Below, one piece after another: positions 1 to 8,262 of a stretch of 41,420 bases of DNA. The notes under the pieces are model-generated. The model ran no database searches, had not been told where the DNA came from, and saw nothing but the letters and a program-made list of their open reading frames with translations. The DNA is from an uncultured Anaeroplasmataceae bacterium (GTDB taxonomy: Bacteria > Bacillota_I > Bacilli_A > Acholeplasmatales > Anaeroplasmataceae), in contig CANQBD010000013.1 in NCBI GenBank assembly GCA_947589245.1, positions 1 through 41,420 on the forward strand, read 5' to 3'. The first letter of the stretch is position 1; each line of letters opens with the position of its first letter. The translations under genes and the position numbers were made by a program.

Positions 1-1277
1 CCACTTTGTAGTTCTATAGGATCATCAAAGTCAACAGTATAAAATCCGTCATCTTCAAAATAAACATCATGTTTATATCCAATCAATTGACCAGAGTCTG
101 GTTTGTTGATTCCGGAGTTAACATTGGCAAAATTCGCCTCCTCCAATTTGTAAACATCAATGTTGACAGTTGCATTATTATTCCAAATACCAAAAGAAAC
201 GGCAGAAAGCTCTTCCTTTTGATTGGAAGCAGCAAGTTTTGCCTCATAAATTGCACCATAAGCATCAGCAGTATATTGCATCGTGTTATCGCTTATAGAG
301 CCGTCATAATAATAAATATTTTGATAATCCTCTCGTAATCCCATGTCAACAACATAAAGGTTATCGGACATATAGGAGCTGTATGATAGATAAAAAGCAC
401 AAGTTCCGTTTACGCCTCCGTCTCCACCATATCCCCAACTATTTTTGACAATCCAAGCACCGTTTGATGAAGGCTTATCTGGGCCAAACCATTCTTTTGG
501 AATGCTATCATCCCAGCCGATAATAAGCGATGCATGGCCTGTAGCGTTTTCAGCATGGTAGAGATACTTTCGAGTGTAGCTATCCGGTGCCTTATATTCC
601 ATTGTGACACTGCCATATTCAAGTATTGCACGCTTAATAGCCTCTTCGGTATGGTCAATTTGTTTAAAACCCTGAACAAAATATTTTGACTGCGAAAGTC
701 CTCGCTTGTAAGCACTTTCTGTCCACCCCTCATTTGAAACCTGATCAACAAGCAAAAAACCCTGTGTCATTGCCATAAATGCATTATGAGCAAAATCACC
801 GCTACTCTTCCAAGTGCTACTGCTGTAAGTGTCGTTTGTTGTAAGATAAAGAGGGTCATTTTCGCCATCTCTATTAAAACGACCATATGCTGCAATTCTC
901 TCATCTAAATTTAGCGTTTCTCTGTTAACTTCCGGGTCGACACTATCCCGCAGAATGTTGGCTTCAACCGCACCAACAGCTGCATATGCCCAACATATAC
1001 CCATGCCACCTTGATTATCGTGACGAGTTATGTAATTTAAGTTTCGACCATCAAAGCTATCAAGATGATTAGCCCAATAATCAAGTTGACTATCACTTGC
1101 GTTTTGGAGTTCTATGAGGTTCTTTGGTGCTTCAGTTTTGAAAGACTCAACCTCTTGAACAGCTGCACTTGCATAAATGTTTGTTGAACTATTTATTTCA
1201 GCACCAAAAATTCTTATTACAGAAAATAATAATAAACACGCTATGCAATAAAAAATTCTCGCTTTTTTATTAACCAT
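1..1277 (-). CDS. Secreted papain-family (C1A) cysteine peptidase, C-terminus cut by window edge
   Basis: The frame is open from the ATG at 1277 to the left edge (425 codons seen). GGAGG at 1283-1287 lies six bases upstream of the ATG. Residues 1-40 look like a Sec signal peptide: a KK-R n-region, a hydrophobic stretch of about residues 8-25, and a possible AxA cleavage near residue 39. The papain catalytic set is visible: Gln89 and Cys95 in NQGGMGICWAY, His248 in GHASLIIGWDD, and Asn279 in WIVKNSWG. After about residue 310 comes a beta-rich region (SFGIWNNNATVNIDVYKL) that resembles the lectin-like domain often found behind bacterial C1A peptidases; this is inferred. It probably acts outside the cell or on the surface, on unknown proteins. 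Codons such as CTG, CGG and TCG look richer in GC than in the housekeeping genes nearby, a hint of transfer. Family call sure; substrate unknown. Confidence 0.9.
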   Translation of the reverse strand, partial: MVNKKARIFYCIACLLLFSVIRIFGAEINSSTNIYASAAVQEVESFKTEAPKNLIELQNASDSQLDYWANHLDSFDGRNLNYITRHDNQGGMGICWAYAAVGAVEANILRDSVDPEVNRETLNLDERIAAYGRFNRDGENDPLYLTTNDTYSSSTWKSSGDFAHNAFMAMTQGFLLVDQVSNEGWTESAYKRGLSQSKYFVQGFKQIDHTEEAIKRAILEYGSVTMEYKAPDSYTRKYLYHAENATGHASLIIGWDDSIPKEWFGPDKPSSNGAWIVKNSWGYGGDGGVNGTCAFYLSYSSYMSDNLYVVDMGLREDYQNIYYYDGSISDNTMQYTADAYGAIYEAKLAASNQKEELSAVSFGIWNNNATVNIDVYKLEEANFANVNSGINKPDSGQLIGYKHDVYFEDDGFYTVDFDDPIELQS

Positions 1278-1413
1278 AATAACCTCCATGCATCTTATTT
1301 TAAATCAAAATTTTATGGAATTTCTAGTTGTTTCAATAGTTCTTATTCAAAAGAAAAATTATCCTTAAATATTCTTCAATTATATTCATACTAGTTTTAT
1401 AAATAAAGATAAA

Positions 1414-3270
1414 TTATTTTCTTATTCTACTTTTAACAAATTTTTCTGAATCTTTATCACAAAAATATACATAGCACCCTTTTATACCTCGCGATAATAA
1501 AACTCTATAAACATTTTTAACCATATCTGTATAATGTTGACTTTTTTTTAAAGAGTATGCATCATAACAATTTTCTGGATGACCAACCCATTCTTGCTTG
1601 TCAAAATCATACATTAAATCTTTACCTATAATAACACCAACATAATCAAACTCAAAACCTTGAACAGTGTAAATGCAACCAATTTGATTAAAACCTCCAT
1701 CTTGAGTTGCCCAAAAGGCTTGTTTAGGTATTTCTTTATGATTTAAGCCTTTACATTGTTCAGAAGCGTTCCAAGGACGCTTATAATCACCAATTTGGAC
1801 ATCATCATACAGTTTTCCACCTACAAGTTGTTCTGTCCAAGGCCATGCAAACCCAGCACAAATCCTAGCTGTATACCCAAGTGATAATTTTAGCCTCAAT
1901 TCATCTTCCATCTTTTGAGGATCATCAAAAATTCTAAAGTCATAATCTAAATTATTAAGTTCCAGTATCACATTAGCAGTTCTTTGGATATCTAATGTGT
2001 TATTAACCCAATTTACAAAGCCGTCATTTCCACTACATCTGAATTGGGCTTGAAGTCTTTCTTTCCATATAATACAATTAAGTCTTTTTGCCTCATTTTC
2101 AATATAGCTTGCTGTACCAATTTCATTTGGTTTAACAACTTGGTTATTATCTACAAAAAATACTGAAACACTTGATGCAGTAATTATTTCTTCTACCTGA
2201 CTTCTACCATCAGTTCTCTTATAAAATGATGAACTTGTTCTTCTTAATCTATGCGCTTCATCGATTAGTAAAACATCTACTCCATCATTGTTTCCATTTG
2301 CGTAATTATCTGTATATTTAAAAAATCTTTCATCAGCAACTTTCCTCAAAGTTTTAGTGAAAGCTTTAGATCCAGTAACATATTCAGCCGTATAATTATC
2401 TCGCAATAAATCTGCAAGCAAATTCATACATATTACTGATTTTCCGGTGCCTGGACCACCTTCAATAATTAAAACTTGTTTTCTATTTTGAGATACACCA
2501 TATTTTATACATTCAAAAACTTTATCATAAACAATTTGTTGTTCTTCAAGTAAAAAATATTCTTTTTTTGATTTTATGATTTTAGAAACAGTATCCATCA
2601 ATTTTTTTGAAGGTCTTTTTTTACTTTCATTAATTTTTTGAAGAGTAGTTAGGCCTTCACCAAAAGATAGGTTATCACATAAAAAATCTTTTATTTCTCT
2701 AAAATCATTCAATGAGAAAACTGGAGCTTTTTCTAAAATATATTCAAATTTTTCATCCAATATTGGATCATTATCTTCAAATTGATAATTATGTAAATAT
2801 GAACAAGCTTTAATTTCAATTGGACTATCATTATAAAACACTTCATAAAAATCTTGAAAATATTCTTTATATCTATTTACTTGGAATGAAGGATGCAAAA
2901 CTTCTTTGAGACCATCAGATAATTTTGTAACAACTTCATTATCACTCATGCATCTTTGAGTTGATTGCCATTGTTTTAATTCAATTATGATTGCAGAATC
3001 TTTATTTGCTTTGTTTTTACCGGTAACCATACAATCTAATCGTAGAGATGTAGAAGGCAAAAAATATTCCAACGCAACACCTTGATCTTTAAAATTGCAC
3101 TCTACAAAGACATCTTTTATAGCTCGAAGAGAGTTAATCCAAGATATTTCTTCTTGTTTAGATGGATAAAAACCAAAATGATTGAAATATGCTTCCTTTA
3201 ATTTATAAGCTATTTGGTTTTGCTTGGCATCTTGAATAAATATATTAGCACTTCCACTATATAATTGCAT
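1414..3270 (-). CDS. DUF2075 superfamily-1 type helicase/ATPase with PD-(D/E)XK-like N-terminal region
   Basis: The protein has 618 residues. I start it at the ATG at 3270, behind AAGGTG with five-base spacing, rather than the in-frame ATG at 3312, whose AAGGAG is only one base away. Walker A GGPGTGKS is at about residues 271-278 and Walker B DVLLIDEAH at about 333-340, followed by helicase-like motifs (QFRC near 410; YTVQGFEFDYVGVIIG near 545) typical of DUF2075 proteins. The N-terminal part contains D79, then IIIELKQW with E97 and K99. This matches the D-x(n)-E-x-K core of PD-(D/E)XK nucleases, so it may be a nuclease-helicase fusion. It stands alone with its own promoter at 3341-3369. Such proteins occur in accessory and defence regions, but no partner genes are seen here. 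Family call is good; the defence role is inference. Confidence 0.85.
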   Translation of the reverse strand: MQLYSGSANIFIQDAKQNQIAYKLKEAYFNHFGFYPSKQEEISWINSLRAIKDVFVECNFKDQGVALEYFLPSTSLRLDCMVTGKNKANKDSAIIIELKQWQSTQRCMSDNEVVTKLSDGLKEVLHPSFQVNRYKEYFQDFYEVFYNDSPIEIKACSYLHNYQFEDNDPILDEKFEYILEKAPVFSLNDFREIKDFLCDNLSFGEGLTTLQKINESKKRPSKKLMDTVSKIIKSKKEYFLLEEQQIVYDKVFECIKYGVSQNRKQVLIIEGGPGTGKSVICMNLLADLLRDNYTAEYVTGSKAFTKTLRKVADERFFKYTDNYANGNNDGVDVLLIDEAHRLRRTSSSFYKRTDGRSQVEEIITASSVSVFFVDNNQVVKPNEIGTASYIENEAKRLNCIIWKERLQAQFRCSGNDGFVNWVNNTLDIQRTANVILELNNLDYDFRIFDDPQKMEDELRLKLSLGYTARICAGFAWPWTEQLVGGKLYDDVQIGDYKRPWNASEQCKGLNHKEIPKQAFWATQDGGFNQIGCIYTVQGFEFDYVGVIIGKDLMYDFDKQEWVGHPENCYDAYSLKKSQHYTDMVKNVYRVLLSRGIKGCYVYFCDKDSEKFVKSRIRK

Positions 3271-3287
3271 AATTACACCTTGTATAA

Positions 3288-3308
3288 TCAAATTATACTT
3301 AAGATCAT
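3288..3308 (-). CDS. Possible six-residue leader peptide (MILSII)
   Basis: An ATG at 3308 sits five bases behind a strong GGAAGGAG. It runs six codons to a TGA at 3288-3290, 17 bases before the helicase start at 3270. It lies between the best promoter and the gene, so it would be on the leader mRNA. It may instead be chance, or the SD may serve the in-frame ATG at 3312. Confidence 0.25.
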   Translation of the reverse strand: MILSII

Positions 3309-3340
3309 ACATTCTCCTTCCATATCAATTATTAAATCAT

Positions 3341-3369
3341 TTTATAGATATCTAATAAATATTTGTGAA
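3341..3369 (-). promoter_or_regulatory. Promoter for the DUF2075 gene
   Basis: Read on the minus strand, TTCACA (3364-3369) and TATAAA (3341-3346) are separated by 17 bases, each one mismatch from the sigma-A consensus. Transcription would start near 3333. A second weaker candidate is the extended -10 TGATATAAT at about 3388-3396. Confidence 0.55.
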
Positions 3370-3592
3370 AAAAATAATCTTTTTTACATTATATCACAAA
3401 CTACTTAATATTTTTTAGCAATATTTGAAAAATTTAATATGTTAAAAGAAAATATACTAAATTTTATATACAAAATGACTGTTGACATATCATATTAAGC
3501 ATTAAATTATATTTAAAAAGGTCTAGTCTGTAAATTCATCCACTCTAATTTAAGTATCAAAAAAACTACCTAGATATTTGTGGTGAACTCTA
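3370..3592. other. Gene-free AT-rich intergenic stretch
   Basis: Between the helicase promoter and the tmRNA terminator I see no open frame with a ribosome site on either strand. It contains a TTGACA on the plus strand at 3482-3487 with only a weak -10 and no gene behind it. Confidence 0.6.
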
Positions 3593-3625
3593 TAAAAAAC
3601 AGACTGACACTATTGTCAATCTGTT
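3593..3625 (-). terminator. Rho-independent terminator of ssrA
   Basis: On the minus strand a near-perfect 12-base stem (AACAGATTGACA, loop, TGTCAGTCTGTT; one G-T pair) is followed by a T6 run. It begins about 13 bases past the tmRNA CCA end. Confidence 0.9.
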
Positions 3626-3637
3626 AGGTTATACTAT

Positions 3638-4023
3638 TGGTGGAACTGGGGGGACTCGAACCCCCGTACGCAGCAACCTTAAATATACTTTCTACATGTT
3701 TAGTTTATTGATAATTTTCATTAGCCATAAGCCAACAAACAAGCCAAAGACTAACTACATTCTATTAAAATTCTTAATTTTAGTTAGAATAGCACTAAAA
3801 TTATATAGCCTACGTAAATTGACACCTAAAGTATTACGCCATAGACAACATAATAGTTAGGTCGCTTGGATTATCTTAGCAAGCGTATGCAGCGCTCATA
3901 TTGTTTGAACGTGCAAATAAATGTGTATTGTTTGCGGTTATTAAACCTCGAACGTTTTTAAAGCAGACTACTGCTACATGCTTATATACCCTTAATTACC
4001 ACGGCGAATCCTAAAACAGTCCC
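3638..4023 (-). ncRNA. ssrA: tmRNA (transfer-messenger RNA)
   Basis: This 386-nt RNA rescues stalled ribosomes together with SmpB. The 5' GGGACTG (from 4023) pairs with CAGTTCC before the ACCA end at 3638, giving the G3-U70 pair that marks alanyl-tRNA synthetase substrates. The T arm GGGGGTTCGAGTCCCCC is present, and CCA is encoded. The best tag reading frame starts at a GCA resume codon near 3930 and reads ANNTHLFARSNNMSAAYAC then TAA. The tag start is inferred from frame and position. The tag ends in Ala-Cys instead of the usual Ala-Ala. The gene follows smpB, with its own promoter at 4034-4062 and terminator at 3593-3625. Confidence 0.97.
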
Positions 4024-4033
4024 ATGTGAATCC

Positions 4034-4062
4034 ATTATAAAATAATTGTTGATATTTAGCAA
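4034..4062 (-). promoter_or_regulatory. ssrA promoter overlapping the smpB stop codon
   Basis: TTGCTA (4057-4062) and TATAAT (4034-4039) are separated by 17 bases on the minus strand, about ten bases upstream of the mature tmRNA 5' end. The -35 overlaps the smpB TAA at 4056-4058, so tmRNA has its own promoter inside the rnr-smpB unit. Confidence 0.75.
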
Positions 4063-4520
4063 TATCTATCACTATTCTTTAAGGCTTTCTCAATATTTCT
4101 TTTACTATCCTTTTCCTTTAAGGCTTCACGTTTATCACTAAGCTTTTTACCACGAGCAAGACCTATTTCAATTTTAAGTATAGCATCTTTAAAATAAGCT
4201 CTTATAGCTACTAAGGCTAAACCTTCTAGTTTGACTTTAGTAGCTAATTTAATAACCTCATGCTTATGTAGTAAAAGCTCTCTACTTCTATCTTCTTGAT
4301 GATTAAATATATTACCATTATCATATTTAGCAATATGCATATTTACAATATAGGGCTTATTATTTTTAATGATGACATAAGCATCATTAATATTGCATTT
4401 GTTAGCTCTAACTGATTTAATCTCCGTTCCAGTTAGTTTTATACCAGCTTCATATTTTTCTAAAATAAAATATTCAAAACTGGCTTTTTTATTTTGACAA
4501 ACAACTTTCAAATTTCTCAC
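4056..4520 (-). CDS. smpB: SsrA-binding protein SmpB
   Basis: This 154-residue protein binds tmRNA and mimics the codon-anticodon helix in the decoding centre of stalled ribosomes. The SmpB core is clear: QNKKASFEYFILEKYEAGI, LTGTEIKSVR and NINDAYV near the N-terminus, and a basic C-terminal tail (GKKLSDKREALKEKD-KR) that enters the mRNA channel. The listed start is a GTG whose first bases overlap the rnr TGA (4-base overlap). The GAGGGG is directly against this GTG, so a TTG three codons later (MKVVCQNKK) is a real alternative. It is translationally coupled to rnr and lies just upstream of ssrA, so all tmRNA partners are together. Identity certain; exact start uncertain. Confidence 0.96.
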   Translation of the reverse strand: MRNLKVVCQNKKASFEYFILEKYEAGIKLTGTEIKSVRANKCNINDAYVIIKNNKPYIVNMHIAKYDNGNIFNHQEDRSRELLLHKHEVIKLATKVKLEGLALVAIRAYFKDAILKIEIGLARGKKLSDKREALKEKDSKRNIEKALKNSDRYC

Positions 4521-6604
4521 CCCTCATAAATTCTTTTATAATCCTTTAATAACATAAAATCAATTCTTCGGTTTTTACGATTAGAAGCTAAGACAACTAT
4601 TTCTATTTCAGCACCTAAACGAAGACTATTTTTACCATTAAAATAAGCTAAATGCTTGGGATCATATTCATAATAGTCATAAAGGTTATTGAGGCTTATT
4701 AAACCTTCAACACCATTATCTAAGGTTACAAATAGACCAAAGTTGGTAACCGATGAAATAATCCCTTTATAGACTTTTTTAACTCGCTTCTCCATATACC
4801 AAGCAAAAAGCATATCATTAACTGCTCTTTCACACTCAATGGAATTTTTTTCAGATAAGGAATTTTGCAGAGCCACTTCCGCAACTATTTCATTAAAATG
4901 GATTAAATCCTTTTCTAAAGCCTCAGGATGTAATATTAAACGTTTAATAATTCGATGAACCATTAAATCAGGATATCTTCTAATAGGGGAAGTGAAATGA
5001 CAATAATAATACATTGCTAGAGCGTAATGTCCAATACATTCGTGAGAATATTTAGCCTTCATCATGCCTCTTAGTAGCATATTATTAACAATCAATTCAA
5101 GTGGCTCATCGCTAACCTGTTTTAAAGCAGCTTGAATGTTAGTACTTTTAATATCCTTAATGATTTTAGGTAAACTGACACCAAGATTTTTGATATCTTC
5201 CCAAATAAGCTTAAGCTTATCTTGATCAGGCTTTTCATGAATACGATAGAGACAAGGAAAGTTCATAATCTTCATATTATAGGCTATAGTTTCATTGGCC
5301 ATTAACATAAAGTCTTCAATTAGCTTTTCAGCCTTAGCACTTACAACTGGCATAATTTCTTTCGGTGAACCATCTTCATTTAACTTAAATTTATATTCAT
5401 TAGTTTTAAAATCTAAGGCCCCTTTTTTCATTCTTTTTAACCGGATAGCCTCTGAAAGCTTAACCATTTCCTTTAAGGTTCCAACAAGCTCATGATACTT
5501 AGTAGAAAGCTCTTCATCCCCATTTAAAATTTTATTGACATTTTCATAGGTCATCTGGTAGCGTGATTTAATAACTCCTTCAACTATTTCATAATTTAAC
5601 AATTTACCATCGCTAGTAACGGTCATCAAACAAGCTAAAACTAAACGTTCTACCCCCTCATTTAAAGAACAAATACCATTAGATAATTGATGAGGTAGCA
5701 TAGGAATTACGCGATCAGCTAAATAAACAGATGTTCCTCTTTTTAAGGCTTCCTTATCTAAAGGACTACCCTCTTTAACATATTCAGCTACATCGGCAAT
5801 ATAAACCCCTAATTCATAGGTGCCATCTTCATTTGTAATAAGACTAATAGCATCATCAAAATCCTTAGAGTCATTACCATCAATTGTAAAAATTAAGCGA
5901 TCAGTAAAATCTCTTCTGTTTTTCTTTTGTTCAGGTAAAACAATATCTGGTATATGACTTAATTCTTTTATTACATCAAGTGGAAAAAAAAGCTTAAAAC
6001 CATATTCTAATGCAATTTGACTAATCTCAATTCCCGGATCATCCTTATGACCTAAGACAATGACATCAAAAGCTTCAATAGCGGTTCCAACATAATTAAT
6101 ATCTGCATAGACAATTAAATTTTCTTCGTAAGGAATATTTTTCTTAATTAAAGCCTTAACATCAAAGTGATTAATATTAGAAGTAATATAGTAAATTTGT
6201 TTTCCTTTCTTCATTTTAGAATGGATAGTACCAATAATAAAAGTATTCTTACGCTTTATTACTCTAATTATTTTAGCTTCCAAAAGCTTATCACTGATGC
6301 AAGGATAAAACTCTATTATATCACCATCATAGATATTTGTAAGTTCATGCTTAGAAACATAATAATCATTTTCCTTTTCACTAACACTGATAAAACCATA
6401 GCCACCATCCTTAATCTCAATTGTTCCAACCTTTATTAAACCATAGATTAAAGAGTTAGGATTATGATATAACTTACCAGCTAAAACTAGTCGATTTAAA
6501 ATAGGTATTAAATTCTTTTGGGATATGTTTAAGGCTCGTTTAATATCATAAAGGTGAACAATACCTCTACCTATAACTTCTAAAACCATTTCATCAGTAA
6601 ACAT
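4517..6604 (-). CDS. rnr: Ribonuclease R (3'-5' exoribonuclease)
   Basis: The protein has 695 residues from the ATG at 6604, chosen because AAAGGGGTGA sits just upstream; the in-frame ATG at 6670 would lie across the secG terminator. It degrades structured RNA, including non-stop mRNA released by tmRNA. Order of parts: winged-helix N-terminus (about 1-60), cold-shock/OB segments (about 60-180), RNB catalytic domain with IDGNDSKDFDDAISL at about 241-255 supplying the Mg-binding aspartates, CHFTSPIRRYPDLMVHR near 560, and a C-terminal S1 domain (about 614-690). It lacks the long Lys-rich tail of some RNase R proteins. It sits after the secG terminator and before smpB, the order also seen in B. 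subtilis. Confidence 0.96.
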   Translation of the reverse strand: MFTDEMVLEVIGRGIVHLYDIKRALNISQKNLIPILNRLVLAGKLYHNPNSLIYGLIKVGTIEIKDGGYGFISVSEKENDYYVSKHELTNIYDGDIIEFYPCISDKLLEAKIIRVIKRKNTFIIGTIHSKMKKGKQIYYITSNINHFDVKALIKKNIPYEENLIVYADINYVGTAIEAFDVIVLGHKDDPGIEISQIALEYGFKLFFPLDVIKELSHIPDIVLPEQKKNRRDFTDRLIFTIDGNDSKDFDDAISLITNEDGTYELGVYIADVAEYVKEGSPLDKEALKRGTSVYLADRVIPMLPHQLSNGICSLNEGVERLVLACLMTVTSDGKLLNYEIVEGVIKSRYQMTYENVNKILNGDEELSTKYHELVGTLKEMVKLSEAIRLKRMKKGALDFKTNEYKFKLNEDGSPKEIMPVVSAKAEKLIEDFMLMANETIAYNMKIMNFPCLYRIHEKPDQDKLKLIWEDIKNLGVSLPKIIKDIKSTNIQAALKQVSDEPLELIVNNMLLRGMMKAKYSHECIGHYALAMYYYCHFTSPIRRYPDLMVHRIIKRLILHPEALEKDLIHFNEIVAEVALQNSLSEKNSIECERAVNDMLFAWYMEKRVKKVYKGIISSVTNFGLFVTLDNGVEGLISLNNLYDYYEYDPKHLAYFNGKNSLRLGAEIEIVVLASNRKNRRIDFMLLKDYKRIYEG

Positions 6605-6624
6605 ATCATTCACCCCTTTCTTGT

Positions 6625-6654
6625 AAAAAAAATGAGATTTCGTTTGAAATCTCA
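6625..6654 (-). terminator. Terminator between secG and rnr
   Basis: A perfect 8-base stem GAGATTTC-AAAC-GAAATCTC, followed after one A by T8, starts three bases past the secG stop and ends about 20 bases before the rnr start. No new promoter fits in the remaining gap, so rnr-smpB may depend on read-through. Confidence 0.9.
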
Positions 6655-6656
6655 GA

Positions 6657-6881
6657 TTAGTGTAAGGCAACAGATGTAATAACTGCAGCTATGAATAAAA
6701 CAGCTAAAACCGCAGTAGTTCTTTGTAATAACAATTCAACACCACGAGTCTTTTGATTTTTGAATAATTCTGACTTACTTCCATTAAACGCATCATTAAT
6801 ATCGTCTTTAGAACTTTGTAATAAGACAATAATAATCATGAAAATGGAAAGAACTAATACGATATAATCAATCCATAACAT
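6657..6881 (-). CDS. secG: Preprotein translocase subunit SecG
   Basis: This small 74-residue protein has two membrane segments (about 5-22 and 53-72) joined by a polar loop containing LLQSSKDDINDAFNG, the conserved SecG signature. It belongs to the SecYEG translocon and assists SecA-driven export. The ATG at 6881 follows AAGGAG at about ten-base spacing. It has a strong promoter of its own (6922-6950) and a terminator immediately behind. A secG-rnr-smpB-ssrA order is common in Bacillota, which supports the call. Confidence 0.93.
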   Translation of the reverse strand: MLWIDYIVLVLSIFMIIIVLLQSSKDDINDAFNGSKSELFKNQKTRGVELLLQRTTAVLAVLFIAAVITSVALH

Positions 6882-6921
6882 AGGCTCTTTACTCCTTATA
6901 CTTTCTTAAAACTTCTTGTTA

Positions 6922-6950
6922 ATTATAACATTATTAAAATTTGATTTCAA
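6922..6950 (-). promoter_or_regulatory. secG promoter
   Basis: TTGAAA (6945-6950), 17-base spacer, perfect TATAAT (6922-6927) on the minus strand. Transcription would start about 35 bases before the secG ATG. Confidence 0.8.
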
Positions 6951-6953
6951 TAA

Positions 6954-8252
6954 TTATTTAATTATTTTCAAAATTAATTCAGAAGCTACCTTAGTATTAC
7001 CATAGGTATAAGCATTTTGAATGATTGAAGCTTCATTGCTGACATCTTCTTTATTAGCATAAATAGTAGCTAAAGTATCACCCTTACTTACCTTATCATT
7101 GACCTTTTTATTTAAAACTATACCAACACTATGGTCAATAACATCATCAAGCTTACTTCTACCAGCCCCTAAAAGCATAGCCGAATGACCAATTGCTAAA
7201 GCATCAATATGATTGACAAAACCGCTAGCGGTAGCCTTAACATCAACAACATATTTAGCCTTTGGAAATAAATCAGGATTATAGATATAATCAGCATTAC
7301 CACCCTGAGCAGCAATTAGACGAGCTAAAGTCTTAAGACCCTCACCATTTTTTATTTGCTGATTTAAAAGCTTCTTAGCTGAGGTGATTGTTTTAGCCTT
7401 CTTACCAGCAACAACTAAATGGGCTGCAACCTCTAAACATAACTCTGTAAAATCCTTTGGCCCTCTACCATTTAAAGTATTGATAGCCTCAATTACCTCT
7501 AAAGAATTACCAACGGCTCTACCTAAAGGCTCATCCATATTCGTTAAAATGGCAGTCATATCACGACCACAATTCTTACCAATGCTAACCATAAGAGTAG
7601 CAAGCTTAGTTGCATCGGCAACATTTTTCATAAAAGCCCCACTACCAACCTTAACATCAAGACAAATAGCATCAGCACCACTAGCTAGCTTTTTACTCAT
7701 AATTGATGAAGCAATTAAAGGGATTGACTCAACGGTACCTGTAACATCTCTTAAAGCATATAAACGCTTATCAGCAGGAGCAAGGTCTGCAGTTTGGCCA
7801 ACTAACGCAATGCCAATTTCATTGACCTGTTTAATGAAGGCTTCTTCACTTAAACTAATATTGTAGCCTTCAATAGCTTCAAGCTTATCTAAAGTGCCAC
7901 CTGTATGACCTAAACCACGACCACTCATCTTGGCAAATTTAATACCTAAAGAAGCAACTAGAGGTCCTACAACTAACGATGTTTTATCCCCAACACCACC
8001 TGTTGAATGCTTATCAACCTTAATTCCTGAAATACCTGATAAGTCTAATTGATCACCACTATTTAGAATGGCCTCAGTTAAATAGGTAGACTCTAAATCG
8101 GTCATACCTCTAAAATAAATGGCCATTGTTAAGGCTGAAGCTTGATAGTTTTCTATACTACCATCTGTAAACCCTTTAATGAAAAAATCAATTTCTTCCT
8201 TAGATAGTTCAAAACCATCTCTTTTTTTCTCAATAATATCTAAAGCACGCAT
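6954..8252 (-). CDS. pdp: Pyrimidine-nucleoside / thymidine phosphorylase
   Basis: The protein has 432 residues from the second of two adjacent ATGs (8252, AGGAG seven bases upstream; the other is 8255). It splits pyrimidine nucleosides with phosphate to base plus (deoxy)ribose-1-phosphate in nucleoside salvage. The family signature is clear: KHSTGGVGDK (phosphate binding) near residue 79, KMSGRGLGHTGGTLDKLE near 108, and ADLAPADKRLYALRDVTGTVESI near 153. The C-terminal domain (VNKKVNDKVSKGDTLATI) is the usual PYNP C-terminal fold. It ends the pepV-trmB-pepE-pdp unit. Whether it prefers thymidine (DeoA) or accepts uridine too (Pdp) cannot be read directly; Pdp is usual in Gram-positives. Confidence 0.93.
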   Translation of the reverse strand: MRALDIIEKKRDGFELSKEEIDFFIKGFTDGSIENYQASALTMAIYFRGMTDLESTYLTEAILNSGDQLDLSGISGIKVDKHSTGGVGDKTSLVVGPLVASLGIKFAKMSGRGLGHTGGTLDKLEAIEGYNISLSEEAFIKQVNEIGIALVGQTADLAPADKRLYALRDVTGTVESIPLIASSIMSKKLASGADAICLDVKVGSGAFMKNVADATKLATLMVSIGKNCGRDMTAILTNMDEPLGRAVGNSLEVIEAINTLNGRGPKDFTELCLEVAAHLVVAGKKAKTITSAKKLLNQQIKNGEGLKTLARLIAAQGGNADYIYNPDLFPKAKYVVDVKATASGFVNHIDALAIGHSAMLLGAGRSKLDDVIDHSVGIVLNKKVNDKVSKGDTLATIYANKEDVSNEASIIQNAYTYGNTKVASELILKIIK

Positions 8253-8262
8253 CATAATTCTC

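Noticed and set aside
410-751. 113-residue minus-strand frame
   Set aside because: Out-of-frame shadow of the C1A peptidase, whose catalytic motifs are in the other frame.
3482-3510. Plus-strand TTGACA-17-AATTAT promoter-like site
   Set aside because: The -10 is poor and nothing is encoded downstream before the convergent tmRNA terminator; likely chance in AT-rich DNA.
7384-7866. 160-residue plus-strand frame
   Set aside because: Antisense of the conserved pyrimidine-nucleoside phosphorylase; no SD or family likeness.
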